Shown: piece after piece, positions 26,392-35,408 of the stretch
Position numbering within the stretch: position 1 is the stretch's first letter
Layout: the number at the start of each line of letters is the position of its first letter
Source of the DNA: Candidatus Planktophila sulfonica
Lineage (GTDB): Bacteria; Actinomycetota; Actinomycetes; Nanopelagicales; Nanopelagicaceae
Direction: 5' to 3'
Assembly (NCBI RefSeq): GCF_002288065.1
Contig: NZ_CP016773.1
Span: 1 to 64,000, forward strand
DNA length: 64,000 bases
The notes under the pieces: model-generated
What the model was told of the DNA's origin: nothing
Seen by the model: only the letters and a program-made list of their open reading frames with translations
Database searches by the model: none
Program-made: the position numbers and the translations under genes

Positions 26392-27424
26392 TATTGCAGG
26401 CCGAACCGTGGGCGACGAGTTCGCACCTCTGGTAGTGGCTGAGATTGGCATCAACCACAATGGATCACTCGCGGAAGCGATTAAGTTAGTCAATGCTGCG
26501 AAAAAAGCCGGCGCGGAAATTATAAAGCACCAAACTCACATTCCTGACGCTGAGATGTCTCAGGAGGCGAGAACTGTTATTCCAGGAAATGCCGAAATCT
26601 CGATTTATGAAGTGATCGCCAACTGTTCGCTTTCGCTGGACGAAGAAAAAGAGCTGGCTCAGTATGTTCGAGATTTAGGGTTAATCTATATGAGCACCCC
26701 ATTCTCATTCGAGGCTTTAGAATTCTTGGACTCTCTGGACGTCCCTGCATTCAAAATTGGATCTGGGGAATGCAATAACTACCCTTTAGTACGCGCAATT
26801 GCAGAAAAAAGAAAGCCAGTAATCATGAGTACTGGGATGAATTCAATTGAATCAATTCAGCCATCTGTCGAAATTTTCAGAGAACTTGGTGTTCCATTCG
26901 CGCTTATGCATTGCACAAATCTTTATCCAACTCCAGACAAACTGATTCGCCTCAACGCCCTTAATGAACTTAGACAAAATTTCCCAGATGCTGTGCTTGG
27001 ATTGTCTGACCATTCCTTAACTAATTACCCATGTTTAGCTTCGGTTGCTCTTGGGGCATCGATATTAGAACGCCACTTCACTGACTCCAAAGATCGGCCC
27101 GGCCCGGACATTGTATGCTCCATGACTCCAGCCGAATTGACTGAACTGATTGAGGGATCAAGAATTATTTATGAGGCAACCAAAGGAGCGAAGTTCCCGG
27201 TGTCCGAAGAAGATGTGACAATTGCCTTTGCATTTTCCTCTGCTGTAGCGACGAAAAAACTAGCCAAAGGGCATGTCATCCTCAGAGAAGATATAACATT
27301 GAAAAGGCCTAATGGAGGCGCTTTTGGGCCTAAAGAATTTGATGCTCTCGTTGGATCAACAGTTGTGACAGACATTGAACCCAATTTGCAAATACGTTCA
27401 GACCAGGTCCTGCTTCGTCCATGA
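26381..27424 (+). CDS. neuB: Nonulosonic acid synthase (NeuB/LegI-like)
   Basis: Condenses phosphoenolpyruvate with a hexosamine to form a nonulosonic acid. The product (347 residues from ATG 26381) has the TIM-barrel motifs VVAEIGINHNGS, GAEIIKHQTH, KIGSGECNNYPL, IMSTGMNS, MHCTNLYPTP, GLSDHS and ERHFTDSKDRPGPD. A C-terminal antifreeze-like SAF domain follows. It overlaps neuA by 11 bp. ATG 26381 has AGGGA at a good distance; ATG 26375 is an in-frame alternative. The last 4 bp overlap neuC. Confidence 0.9.
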   Translation: MKFDIAGRTVGDEFAPLVVAEIGINHNGSLAEAIKLVNAAKKAGAEIIKHQTHIPDAEMSQEARTVIPGNAEISIYEVIANCSLSLDEEKELAQYVRDLGLIYMSTPFSFEALEFLDSLDVPAFKIGSGECNNYPLVRAIAEKRKPVIMSTGMNSIESIQPSVEIFRELGVPFALMHCTNLYPTPDKLIRLNALNELRQNFPDAVLGLSDHSLTNYPCLASVALGASILERHFTDSKDRPGPDIVCSMTPAELTELIEGSRIIYEATKGAKFPVSEEDVTIAFAFSSAVATKKLAKGHVILREDITLKRPNGGAFGPKEFDALVGSTVVTDIEPNLQIRSDQVLLRP

Positions 27425-28545
27425 AAAAAATAGGCTTTCTTACCGGCACTCGCGCCGATTACGGCAAACTGAAACCGCTCATCAAAGCTATAAAACCTGA
27501 TGGGAATTTTGAAATTCATCTCCTTGTGACAGGTATGCATCTTTTGGACCAGTATGGATCAACAGTGGCTCACGTGATAGATGACCACCTTGGCATTATT
27601 CATTTACTGCCGAATCAGCATCCTAGACAAAACATGGAAACCTGCCTTGCCCGGACCATTGAGCAAATATCTGAAACGTGCTCAGACAATGACTTTGATT
27701 TGCTTGTGGTGCATGGAGATCGAATTGAGGCTCTTGCGGGTGCAATTGTGGGTGTATTGCGGAATATTCCGGTTGCGCATATAGAAGGAGGCGAAGTTTC
27801 AGGAACAGTTGATGGTCTCATTAGACATTCCGTGAGTAAGTTGTCGCATTTGCACTTTGTGTCTAATAAAAAAGCCCAAAAACGATTGGAGCAATTGGGA
27901 GAGAAAACATCATCGATTTATGAGATCGGCTCTCCAGATATTGATGCAATGCTGTTCAGTCAACTCCCTAGCGTCTCTGAGGTGAAGACAAGATATAATA
28001 TTGATTTTGAGGAATATGCAGTATTGATTTTTCACCCAGTTACCAATGAAATTGAATTCTTAAATCAAATTATGGAAGAAATCACGAAAAGTCTTGAACA
28101 TTCAGGTCATAAGTTCATTATAATTAAGCCAAATAACGACCTTGGTACTCATATTGTCCAAAAAGCACTTTCAACGCTTAGTGATCGAAATAGGTATCTT
28201 CATATCCCATCTATGAGGTTTGAGTTTTTTCTCCAACTTTTAAAAAACGCAAAGTATATAATTGGAAATTCCAGTGCCGGCGTAAGAGAAGCGGCGTACT
28301 TTGGTGTACCAGCAATAAACATAGGTACTCGCCAGTTAAACCGAAATGAGAACGAATTAATTTTAAACACAGGCTATGACAAAGAAGAAATTCTGGAGTC
28401 CATTCTCGCGACTGAAAATATTGAGCGAATGCCAAAGCAAGACTTTGGAGATGGGAAATCTGGAATTAAATTCGCCCAAATCTTAAACAGCGAGAGTTTC
28501 TGGCCAGTCGACACAAACAAAGTTTTTGTCGATGTCTCAAAATAA
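27421..28545 (+). CDS. neuC: UDP-N-acetylglucosamine 2-epimerase, hydrolysing (NeuC/LegG-like)
   Basis: Releases the 2-epimerised hexosamine from UDP, giving the substrate of NeuB. The 374-residue GT-B-fold protein shows FLTGTRADYGKLKPLI, VVHGDRIEALAGA, HIEGGEVSGTVDGLIRHSVSKLSHLHFVSN and GNSSAGVREAAYFGVPAINIG, all family signatures. It overlaps neuB by ATGA. NeuC (UDP-GlcNAc) and LegG (UDP-diNAcBac) are not separable by eye. No genes for the diNAcBac branch (dehydratase, aminotransferase, acetyltransferase) lie next to it. Confidence 0.87.
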   Translation: MKKIGFLTGTRADYGKLKPLIKAIKPDGNFEIHLLVTGMHLLDQYGSTVAHVIDDHLGIIHLLPNQHPRQNMETCLARTIEQISETCSDNDFDLLVVHGDRIEALAGAIVGVLRNIPVAHIEGGEVSGTVDGLIRHSVSKLSHLHFVSNKKAQKRLEQLGEKTSSIYEIGSPDIDAMLFSQLPSVSEVKTRYNIDFEEYAVLIFHPVTNEIEFLNQIMEEITKSLEHSGHKFIIIKPNNDLGTHIVQKALSTLSDRNRYLHIPSMRFEFFLQLLKNAKYIIGNSSAGVREAAYFGVPAINIGTRQLNRNENELILNTGYDKEEILESILATENIERMPKQDFGDGKSGIKFAQILNSESFWPVDTNKVFVDVSK

Positions 28546-28559
28546 TCAAAGGAGTAGAT

Positions 28560-29753
28560 GTGAACACGTTATTTGGACTACCTGAAGAAGTAGTTTTCTG
28601 TAAGAAATGCGTAATATCTAATCAGCGACCACGATCTACGGTTGAGTTTCTAAATTCACCAGATGATGCAAAATCAACAATTGCATTCGGTGACGACGGC
28701 GTCTGTGAGGCATGCCGATTCGGAGACCAAAAGGACCTTACAATTGATTGGGAGGATCGCGAGACAAAGCTCATGGAACTACTTGATAGGCATCGGCGGT
28801 CACAGGGTTATGACGTCGTAGTTCCTGGAAGCGGTGGGAAGGATAGCGCTTACACAGCACATGTCCTTAAGGAAAAATACGGAATGAATCCATTGACCGT
28901 AACCTGGGCCCCACACTTATATACGCAAATCGGGTGGGAAAACTTTATCAATTGGTCACACGTAGGAGGCCTGGATAATCTTTTGTTTACCCCGAATGGA
29001 AACTTGCACAGAGTCTTGACCCGCGAGGCCTTTATTAATCTCCTACACCCATTTCAACCGTTCATCGTAGGACAAAGAATTATTGGTCCTAAAATCGCGG
29101 AGAAGTTCGGCATCCCGCTTATTATGTATGGTGAAAATCAAGCGGAGTATGGAAACCCCATCAGCGAGAATTCTACCCCGTTGATGCAAGAGCGTTTTTA
29201 CAAGTCCAGTTCAATAGATTCTATAAAATTAGGTGGCCGATACATAAAGGAGCTCGTAAAAGACCACAATATTAAACCGAAGGAGTTCGAACCGTACTTA
29301 CCAATGGAATCCTCTGATTTTAAATCAGAGGTTCATTACCTCGGCTACTATCATAAATGGGATCCCCAAGAATGTTTCTATTACGCAGTTGAACATACTG
29401 GATTCATACCCGCACCCGAGAGAACCGAAGGATCTTATTCCAAGTACAGCAGTTTGGATGACAAGATTGATCCTTTTCATTACTTCACCACATTGATTAA
29501 ATTCGGCCTTGGACGTGCATCGTACGATGCAGCACAGGAAATACGAACTGGAAAAATAAGTAGAGAAGAGGGTGTATCTCTTGTTAAGCAATTTGACCAA
29601 GAATTCCCTGAAAAGTATTTTAAAGAATTCTGCAACTATATTTCCCTATCAAAGTCCGAATTCTTTGAAGTAGTAGATAGAAACAGGTCTCCTCACCTCT
29701 GGGAGCAGCAATCAGGTGAGTGGGTACTGCGCAGAACTGTTTGGAAAGAGTGA
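28560..29753 (+). CDS. N-acetyl sugar amidotransferase (WbpG/PseA family)
   Basis: Members convert an N-acetyl group of a sugar to acetamidino, using ammonia from a partner glutaminase. The 397-residue protein has an N-terminal zinc site (Cys14, Cys17, Cys49, Cys52), the PP-loop VPGSGGKDSAYTAH (SGGKDS at 91-96) for ATP, then GENQAEYGNP. AAGGAG precedes the GTG start. The next two genes encode HisF-like and HisH-like proteins with overlaps, matching the known WbpG-HisH2-HisF2 arrangement of Pseudomonas O-antigen loci. Position after neuC suggests a nonulosonic acid as target. Confidence 0.88.
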   Translation: MNTLFGLPEEVVFCKKCVISNQRPRSTVEFLNSPDDAKSTIAFGDDGVCEACRFGDQKDLTIDWEDRETKLMELLDRHRRSQGYDVVVPGSGGKDSAYTAHVLKEKYGMNPLTVTWAPHLYTQIGWENFINWSHVGGLDNLLFTPNGNLHRVLTREAFINLLHPFQPFIVGQRIIGPKIAEKFGIPLIMYGENQAEYGNPISENSTPLMQERFYKSSSIDSIKLGGRYIKELVKDHNIKPKEFEPYLPMESSDFKSEVHYLGYYHKWDPQECFYYAVEHTGFIPAPERTEGSYSKYSSLDDKIDPFHYFTTLIKFGLGRASYDAAQEIRTGKISREEGVSLVKQFDQEFPEKYFKEFCNYISLSKSEFFEVVDRNRSPHLWEQQSGEWVLRRTVWKE

Positions 29754-30523
29754 TGATCCCGAAAAGGATAATTGCACGGCTTGATGTCAAGGGCGAGTTC
29801 CTTGTAAAGGGCATTCAACTAGAAGGTATTAGGAAAATTGGCGACCCCCTCCAATTTGCCCAAACGTACTATGACGCAGGAGTTGATGAAGTAGTCATTG
29901 TCGACGTAGTGGCATCGCTTTATTCTAGAGAGCATTTATACAACCTGATTTCCTACATCACAAACAAATTGCGAGTGCCAGTTACTGTTATAGGTGGAAT
30001 CAAGACGCTTCAGGAAGCCAATGCGGTCTTCCGATCTGGTGCAGATAAAATAGGGATTAATTCAGAAGCAACACGAAACATAGATTTACTAACTAAAATA
30101 TCAGAAATCTATGGGGCGCAAGCGGTAGTTAGTTCTATAGAGGCCAAGTACGATAAAGAAAAGAGTAATTGGTTTCTATTCACGGAATCTGGGAGAAATA
30201 ATTCCAAGATTTCAATTAATGAGTGGTTTTCAAAGATTGAAGATATAGAGATTGGAGAGGTGTTTGTTACCTCTGTAGACAGCGACGGACTTAAAAAAGG
30301 GCCTGATGTTTCACTCATGCAGACTGCTAGAAATTTAACTCCGCTGCCAATGATTTATTCCGGTGGGATTTCGTCACTCCTAGATGCTGAAGAAGCACTT
30401 AAAACTGGTATTGACGGCTTGGCCATAGGAAGCGCACTTCACTATAAAACGATTGAAATCTCATCTCTCAAGAAACATCTTAGCGACCAGGGATTTTCAA
30501 TTCGAATAGAGGAGAATAAATGA
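29753..30523 (+). CDS. HisF-like amidotransferase subunit
   Basis: A 256-residue TIM-barrel paralogue of imidazole glycerol phosphate synthase subunit HisF. It begins IPKRIIARLDVKGEFLVKG, has DAGVDEVVIVDV, TVIGGIKTL and YSGGISSLLDAEEAL. The first catalytic Asp (in RLDVKG) is kept; the usual second Asp of IDAKR reads IEAKY. That and the context argue for ammonia channelling to the sugar amidotransferase rather than histidine synthesis. Start at ATG 29753 overlaps the upstream TGA; an upstream GTG at 29720 is less likely. Confidence 0.85.
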   Translation: MIPKRIIARLDVKGEFLVKGIQLEGIRKIGDPLQFAQTYYDAGVDEVVIVDVVASLYSREHLYNLISYITNKLRVPVTVIGGIKTLQEANAVFRSGADKIGINSEATRNIDLLTKISEIYGAQAVVSSIEAKYDKEKSNWFLFTESGRNNSKISINEWFSKIEDIEIGEVFVTSVDSDGLKKGPDVSLMQTARNLTPLPMIYSGGISSLLDAEEALKTGIDGLAIGSALHYKTIEISSLKKHLSDQGFSIRIEENK

Positions 30524-31125
30524 AGATAGGAATCGCTGACTATCAGGCAAGTAATCTAGGAAGCCTGAGTTCCGCGTTAGGCGAGATTAAAGTCGACCAC
30601 TTCATAAGCTCAAACTCTAAAGATTTAGAAATGGCCGATTTAATTTTACTCCCAGGTGTTGGATCATTTGCGGCTGGAATTCAGAATCTCAAAGAAACGG
30701 GGTTAGCCGAGACGATTTGCGAACATGCTCAAAAGGGTAAGCCTGTACTTGGAATCTGCTTGGGAATGCATTTACTTGCCTCTCTCGGATTTGAAGGAGG
30801 TTCAACCGCTGGACTAAATTTGATTCCTGGTGAGGTTTTAAGATTGAATCCAAGTATCGATTATCGTATTCCTCACATGGGTTGGGATATAGTGCACTAT
30901 AAAGAGCACACAAGTTTCGTGTATTTTGCACATTCTTATTATTTTCAACCTTCAAGCAATTCGGAAGTCGAAATAAGAAGCGAATATGAGCTTGGAGGTC
31001 AGCGCTATCCGGCTCATATTCAATTAGGGAACGTTGCAGGAATACAATTTCATCCTGAGAAAAGCGGTCCTAATGGACTAAATATCCTCGTAAATTCCAT
31101 CGATACATTGGCAGGGAACCATTAG
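30520..31125 (+). CDS. HisH-like glutaminase subunit
   Basis: A class I glutamine amidotransferase that frees ammonia from glutamine. The 201-residue protein has the oxyanion motif PGVGSF, nucleophile Cys80 in GICLGMH, FAHSYYF and the His178/Glu180 pair in QFHPEKSG. It overlaps the HisF-like gene by ATGA, so the two should form a bienzyme complex. It is dedicated to the surface-sugar amidotransferase, judged by position; no other his genes are nearby. Confidence 0.88.
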   Translation: MKIGIADYQASNLGSLSSALGEIKVDHFISSNSKDLEMADLILLPGVGSFAAGIQNLKETGLAETICEHAQKGKPVLGICLGMHLLASLGFEGGSTAGLNLIPGEVLRLNPSIDYRIPHMGWDIVHYKEHTSFVYFAHSYYFQPSSNSEVEIRSEYELGGQRYPAHIQLGNVAGIQFHPEKSGPNGLNILVNSIDTLAGNH

Positions 31126-31126
31126 T

Positions 31127-32287
31127 ATGCCGCTCTCGAGTTCAAAAACGAACATTACCGTTGCACATCTGGCAAGTTTTCAAGGCAATTTTGGAGATGT
31201 GGCCAACCATCTTGGTTTCAGGAAGTGGTTTTCGGGATTAATCCAAAGTGATATTCATTGGGCTAATATAGAAATTAGAGACTTCTATAGAGGGAATCGG
31301 GAATTCGATGCGAATTTAGTCGCAGAATTAAATGCGTTCGACTTGGTTGTAATTGGCGGCGGAAATTATTTTGAGCTTTGGCCTGAAAATACCCGAACCG
31401 GTTGTTCAATCGACCTCCCAGAAGAGCTACTCAAAGATATCCACCCCCCAATCTTCTTCAACGCTTTGGGGGTGGACGACGGTCAAGGTGTCGGAGAGAA
31501 AGCAAGGCGCTATTTCGCCGATTTTGTAAAATATCTGTACAACTCGGACAAATATTTATTGTCACTTCGAAATGATGGAGCCCTGCAAAACATTAGGAAA
31601 AACTTTCCAGAGCTTTCTAATTTTAACTTTAATGTCATTCCGGATCATGGATTTTTCGTCCTATCTGATTCCAACCTTAGGCATAACCACAAAAAAGATA
31701 TTTCAGAAGTTGTAATCGGATTAAACCTTGCACAGGATATGACTAATTTAAGATTTAAGAACGGCAAAGAGCAATTTCTGTCTCAAATCAGGCATGTTCT
31801 ACTGAAAATTGAATTTGATCGCCTCATCCTGTTCCCTCACATTTATAGTGATGTAGAAATACTCTACGAATTGATCAGCTCTCTGCCTGATGCCATAAAG
31901 CGAGAAAAAATCTCCCTTTCCCCACTCGGTAGTCATAATTTGGATATACGCACAACGCTTGAAAATTATTTGAGTGTGGATTTGATGATTGCAATGAGAT
32001 TCCACGCAAATGTCATACCATTATCGTTGGGAACTCCCACCATTGGGATTTCGAGCTATCCTCAAATTTCCAATCTTTACGCCGATTTGGATATTCAAAG
32101 TTGGAGTCTGGATGTTGACCAGCAGGCTGATTTCCCACGAGATTTGACAATAAATCTAGAAGAAATATTGAGTGGAAGCGAAATAGTTAGGGGAACGTTC
32201 CAACAGATTCCAATTAAGCTCTGGGCACAGAGGACAAGTTTTGAACCAACCATAAAAACCTGGCTTGGAAGTCACGGTTTTTCATAG
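31127..32287 (+). CDS. Polysaccharide pyruvyltransferase family protein
   Basis: A 386-residue protein of the polysaccharide pyruvyl transferase (CsaB-like) family, which puts ketal pyruvate on surface sugars or acts as a related glycan transferase. Visible features are QGNFGDVANHLGFRKWF at the N-terminus, VVIGGGNYFELW, FFNALGVDDGQG, a SLRNDGALQN block, and the C-terminal AMRFHANVIPLSLGTPTIGISSYPQISNLYADL. It starts one base after the HisH-like stop and ends the first island. Confidence 0.78.
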   Translation: MPLSSSKTNITVAHLASFQGNFGDVANHLGFRKWFSGLIQSDIHWANIEIRDFYRGNREFDANLVAELNAFDLVVIGGGNYFELWPENTRTGCSIDLPEELLKDIHPPIFFNALGVDDGQGVGEKARRYFADFVKYLYNSDKYLLSLRNDGALQNIRKNFPELSNFNFNVIPDHGFFVLSDSNLRHNHKKDISEVVIGLNLAQDMTNLRFKNGKEQFLSQIRHVLLKIEFDRLILFPHIYSDVEILYELISSLPDAIKREKISLSPLGSHNLDIRTTLENYLSVDLMIAMRFHANVIPLSLGTPTIGISSYPQISNLYADLDIQSWSLDVDQQADFPRDLTINLEEILSGSEIVRGTFQQIPIKLWAQRTSFEPTIKTWLGSHGFS

Positions 32288-32348
32288 AGGATATGAATCC
32301 ACCTAAGAGTCTCCAACAGTCCTTTCTAGCCGTATCAGCTGCGCCCGA

Positions 32349-32354
32349 TAGACT
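32349..32354 (+). promoter_or_regulatory. -10 box (TAGACT), leaderless MFS-tmk mRNA
   Basis: TAGACT is followed by six bases and the ATG at 32361, the same hexamer and spacing as at galE. Confidence 0.5.
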
Positions 32355-32360
32355 CACTCC

Positions 32361-34409
32361 ATGCCTGCAAGCCTGCCAACCCCCGCTGCTCCAGCGCCGG
32401 ATGCACGCCGCAGCGTCTTAGCAATCCCAGCCTTTCGCAAGCTCTGGAACTCGATGGTCTTCTCATCCCTTGGTGATTGGCTCGGCCTTCTTGCAACTAC
32501 GGCGCTCGCACAACAACTCTCGGGCGGCTCATACGCAACAGCAAACTTCGCAATCGCCGGTGTCTTTATCGCTCGCTTACTTCCTGCAGTATTTCTTGGC
32601 CCCATCGCCGGAGTAATCGCCGATCGATTCGATCGCCGCCGCCTCATGGTCTCAGTCGACATCATGCGCGCAGCTCTCTACATATCTATTCCAATCGTTC
32701 ACACATACTTCTGGCTCTACACCGCAATGATTCTCGTCGAGTGCCTGACTCTCTTCTGGTCACCTGCAAAGGAAGCATCCGTTCCAAACCTTGTTCCTCG
32801 CGACAAACTCGAGAACGCAAATCAAGTTTCACTCTTAGCTGCATACGGAACCGCACCCATTGCTGCAATTCTCTTCTCGCTCCTCACACTACTTTCAGGT
32901 GCAATCGCCGCAATCAGCCCACTAATTCCAAGCAACTCCATCGACATCGCACTTTATGTCAACGCACTCTCATTCTTATTCGCCGCATGGACAATCCGCG
33001 GCCTCAAAGAGATTCCAAAAGGTTCGGCATCTAAATCAAATAAGGATGAGAACGTCGGACAGTCACTCATTCAAGGATGGAAAGCTGTCTCCGAATCTAA
33101 AATCATCCGCGGCCTCATCATCGGAATGGTCGGCGCATTCTCAGCAGCTGGCGCTGTTATCGGCCTTGCCCGCACATTCGTAGGCGATCTCGGTGGTGGA
33201 GATGCCGCATACGGTGTTCTCTTCGGCTCTGTCTTCACTGGTCTTGCAATTGGAATCGCAGTCGGGCCTAAGGTATTTGCACAGTTCTCACGCCGCCGTT
33301 TATTCGGTGCAGCCCTCACAACATCTGGTGTATTCCTTGTTCTTCTAGCTCTTATCTCAAACCTTGTTCTTTCTGTCTTTATCGTTGCGATCCTCGGAGC
33401 CTTCAGCGGAATCGCTTGGGTTACCGGCTTCACCATGCTCGGCATGGAGGTCGGCGATGATGTTCGCGGCCGTACCTTCGCCTTCGTACAGTCATTGATC
33501 CGCATTACATTGGTAGCAGTTCTAGCAATCGCCCCAATCATCGCCGCCACAATCGGTGAGCACCGCTATGAATTCCAAACAATCGTCCTTAACTACAACG
33601 GCGCACAGATCACCATGCTCATCGCCGGAATCATTGCTGCGCTCATTGGTTCAGTTTCTTATCACCAGATGAAAGATCGCCCAACAGTCTCTCTCTGGTC
33701 AGACATCCTCGCAGCCCTTCAAGGTGAACTCGGTGCAATTACCGGCACACAATCAAAGGGAATCTTCATCGCATTCGAAGGTGGCGAAGGCACCGGTAAA
33801 TCAACACAATCACAACTTCTTGCTAAGTGGCTTGAACAAGAAGGCGAAACAGTTGTTCTCTCCCGTGAACCCGGTGGCACTGATCTTGGAAAAGATCTTC
33901 GCAAGATTCTTCTCGGACATGAAACTGGCATCATCAGCCCACGTGCAGAAGCTCTTCTTTATGCAGCAGACCGCGCACACCACGTCTTCTCTGTAATCCG
34001 CCCAGGTCTTGACCGCGGAGATGTTGTCATCACCGACCGATACTTCGATTCATCTGCTGCCTACCAAGGCGCAGGTCGCGTTCTCAATCCATCAGAAGTA
34101 GCGCGCATCTCTCGCTGGGCTACAGAAAGTTTGTATCCAACACTCACAATCCTTATCGATGTCCCTGCAGAAATCGGACTCGGTCGCCTTCAATCACGCG
34201 ATCGCCTCGAAGCAGAACCAACCGAATTCCACGAACGAGTGCGACAAGAGTTCTTACAAATCGCCATGATGGATCCTGAACGCTACTTCGTTGTCGATGG
34301 CACACAAACGGTTGAAGAGATTCACGCACAAATCATCGCTCGAGTTGCAGAACTTCCTGCACTTAAGCGCAACGCAGAAGAACCCAAGAAGAAAAGATTT
34401 AGAAAGTAA
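32361..34409 (+). CDS. tmk: MFS transporter - thymidylate kinase fusion
   Basis: The 682-residue protein joins an N-terminal major facilitator domain (about residues 15-445, roughly 12 hydrophobic segments, with IAGVIADRFDRRRLM between early helices) to a complete dTMP kinase (about 465-665). The kinase has P-loop FEGGEGTGKST, the SREPGGT motif, TDRYFDSSAAYQGAGR and a lid with SRDRLEAEPTEFHERVR. It ends in a basic KKKRFRK tail. dTMP kinase makes dTDP for DNA synthesis. Similar fusions occur in other actinobacteria; the reason for the transporter half is unknown. Confidence 0.93.
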   Translation: MPASLPTPAAPAPDARRSVLAIPAFRKLWNSMVFSSLGDWLGLLATTALAQQLSGGSYATANFAIAGVFIARLLPAVFLGPIAGVIADRFDRRRLMVSVDIMRAALYISIPIVHTYFWLYTAMILVECLTLFWSPAKEASVPNLVPRDKLENANQVSLLAAYGTAPIAAILFSLLTLLSGAIAAISPLIPSNSIDIALYVNALSFLFAAWTIRGLKEIPKGSASKSNKDENVGQSLIQGWKAVSESKIIRGLIIGMVGAFSAAGAVIGLARTFVGDLGGGDAAYGVLFGSVFTGLAIGIAVGPKVFAQFSRRRLFGAALTTSGVFLVLLALISNLVLSVFIVAILGAFSGIAWVTGFTMLGMEVGDDVRGRTFAFVQSLIRITLVAVLAIAPIIAATIGEHRYEFQTIVLNYNGAQITMLIAGIIAALIGSVSYHQMKDRPTVSLWSDILAALQGELGAITGTQSKGIFIAFEGGEGTGKSTQSQLLAKWLEQEGETVVLSREPGGTDLGKDLRKILLGHETGIISPRAEALLYAADRAHHVFSVIRPGLDRGDVVITDRYFDSSAAYQGAGRVLNPSEVARISRWATESLYPTLTILIDVPAEIGLGRLQSRDRLEAEPTEFHERVRQEFLQIAMMDPERYFVVDGTQTVEEIHAQIIARVAELPALKRNAEEPKKKRFRK

Positions 34410-35408
34410 ATGATCTCTGTCAAGAAGATTGTAATTACCGGTGCGGCGGGTCAAGATGGATTGATTCTTGGGTTGAAGTTGGTGGCTGCAGGGCACAAAG
34501 TTGTTGGCATCGTAAGAAGCGCAGACCAAAAAGCTTTCTTGGAGAGCTACAACCCAGCGGTTAAATCCGAAATCTTAGATTCATCCACTCTAACGTCTGT
34601 ACGGGAATTCTTGGAAAAAAACCAGCCAGATCAGATCTATCACTTGAGCGCCAAGAGCTCAGTTGCAAACTCCTGGAGTGATTCAGAAAACACGCTCCAA
34701 ACCAATATTTTCCACACGCTTAATTGGCTAAATGCGCTTAATGAGCTCAAGATGCATTCAACGCGTTTCTATCACGCCTCAAGCAGTGAAATGTTTGGAC
34801 TCCCCAAAAGCCATCCCCAAACAGAGGAAACCTTGCTTCACCCAAGATCCCCTTACGGAGTAAGTAAGGTTGCAGCACACCATCTCGTGGTTAACTACCG
34901 AGAGTCATTTGGTCAATTTGCATCTACCGGAATTCTCTTCAACCACGAGTCACCTCTTCGGGACATTAAGTTTGTTACTCGAAAAATCTCACAAGCAGTT
35001 GCAGAGATAGCTCGAGGAAAAAGAGATTCGTTAACCTTGGGAAATATTGAGATTTCGCGCGACTGGGGGTGGGCACCGGACTATGTGGATGGAATGATTT
35101 CGATTCTTGAGCATGATTCTCCGGATGATTTCATTTTGGCTACAGGCGAATCACGTACTTTAAAGGAATTTGCAGCAACGGCCTTCCAATCAGTCGGAAT
35201 AGAAGACTGGGAAAAGTATTTGACAATAGATTCTGCACTTGTGCGGCCTGCAGACGTTATCTCAGTGGTTGGCAATTCACACAAGGCTAGACAAATGCTC
35301 AAATGGTCACCCGCTGTTTCTTTTGAATCAATGGTAAAGAGAATGGTTGACTTCGATTTAGAATTAATTGACACCGGAGAAATGAATAGAAGCTGGAAGC
35401 CTGAATAA
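34410..35408 (+). CDS. gmd: GDP-mannose 4,6-dehydratase-like epimerase
   Basis: An extended SDR closest in pattern to GDP-mannose 4,6-dehydratase, which makes GDP-4-keto-6-deoxymannose for GDP-fucose, rhamnose and related sugars. The 332 residues show VITGAAGQDG, YHLSAKSSVANSW, FYHASSSEMFG with SPYGVSKVAAH (catalytic Ser/Glu and YxxxK), LFNHESPLR, and LGNIEISRDWGWAPDYVDGM. It starts on the base after the tmk stop and ends on the base before holB. Base use is more A+T-rich than both neighbours, suggesting insertion by transfer. Confidence 0.8.
   Translation: MISVKKIVITGAAGQDGLILGLKLVAAGHKVVGIVRSADQKAFLESYNPAVKSEILDSSTLTSVREFLEKNQPDQIYHLSAKSSVANSWSDSENTLQTNIFHTLNWLNALNELKMHSTRFYHASSSEMFGLPKSHPQTEETLLHPRSPYGVSKVAAHHLVVNYRESFGQFASTGILFNHESPLRDIKFVTRKISQAVAEIARGKRDSLTLGNIEISRDWGWAPDYVDGMISILEHDSPDDFILATGESRTLKEFAATAFQSVGIEDWEKYLTIDSALVRPADVISVVGNSHKARQMLKWSPAVSFESMVKRMVDFDLELIDTGEMNRSWKPE

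Noticed and set aside
29753-31125. Histidine biosynthesis genes hisF and hisH
   Set aside because: They sit in a glycan island, are coupled to a sugar amidotransferase, lack other his genes, and the HisF-like protein has an altered catalytic position.
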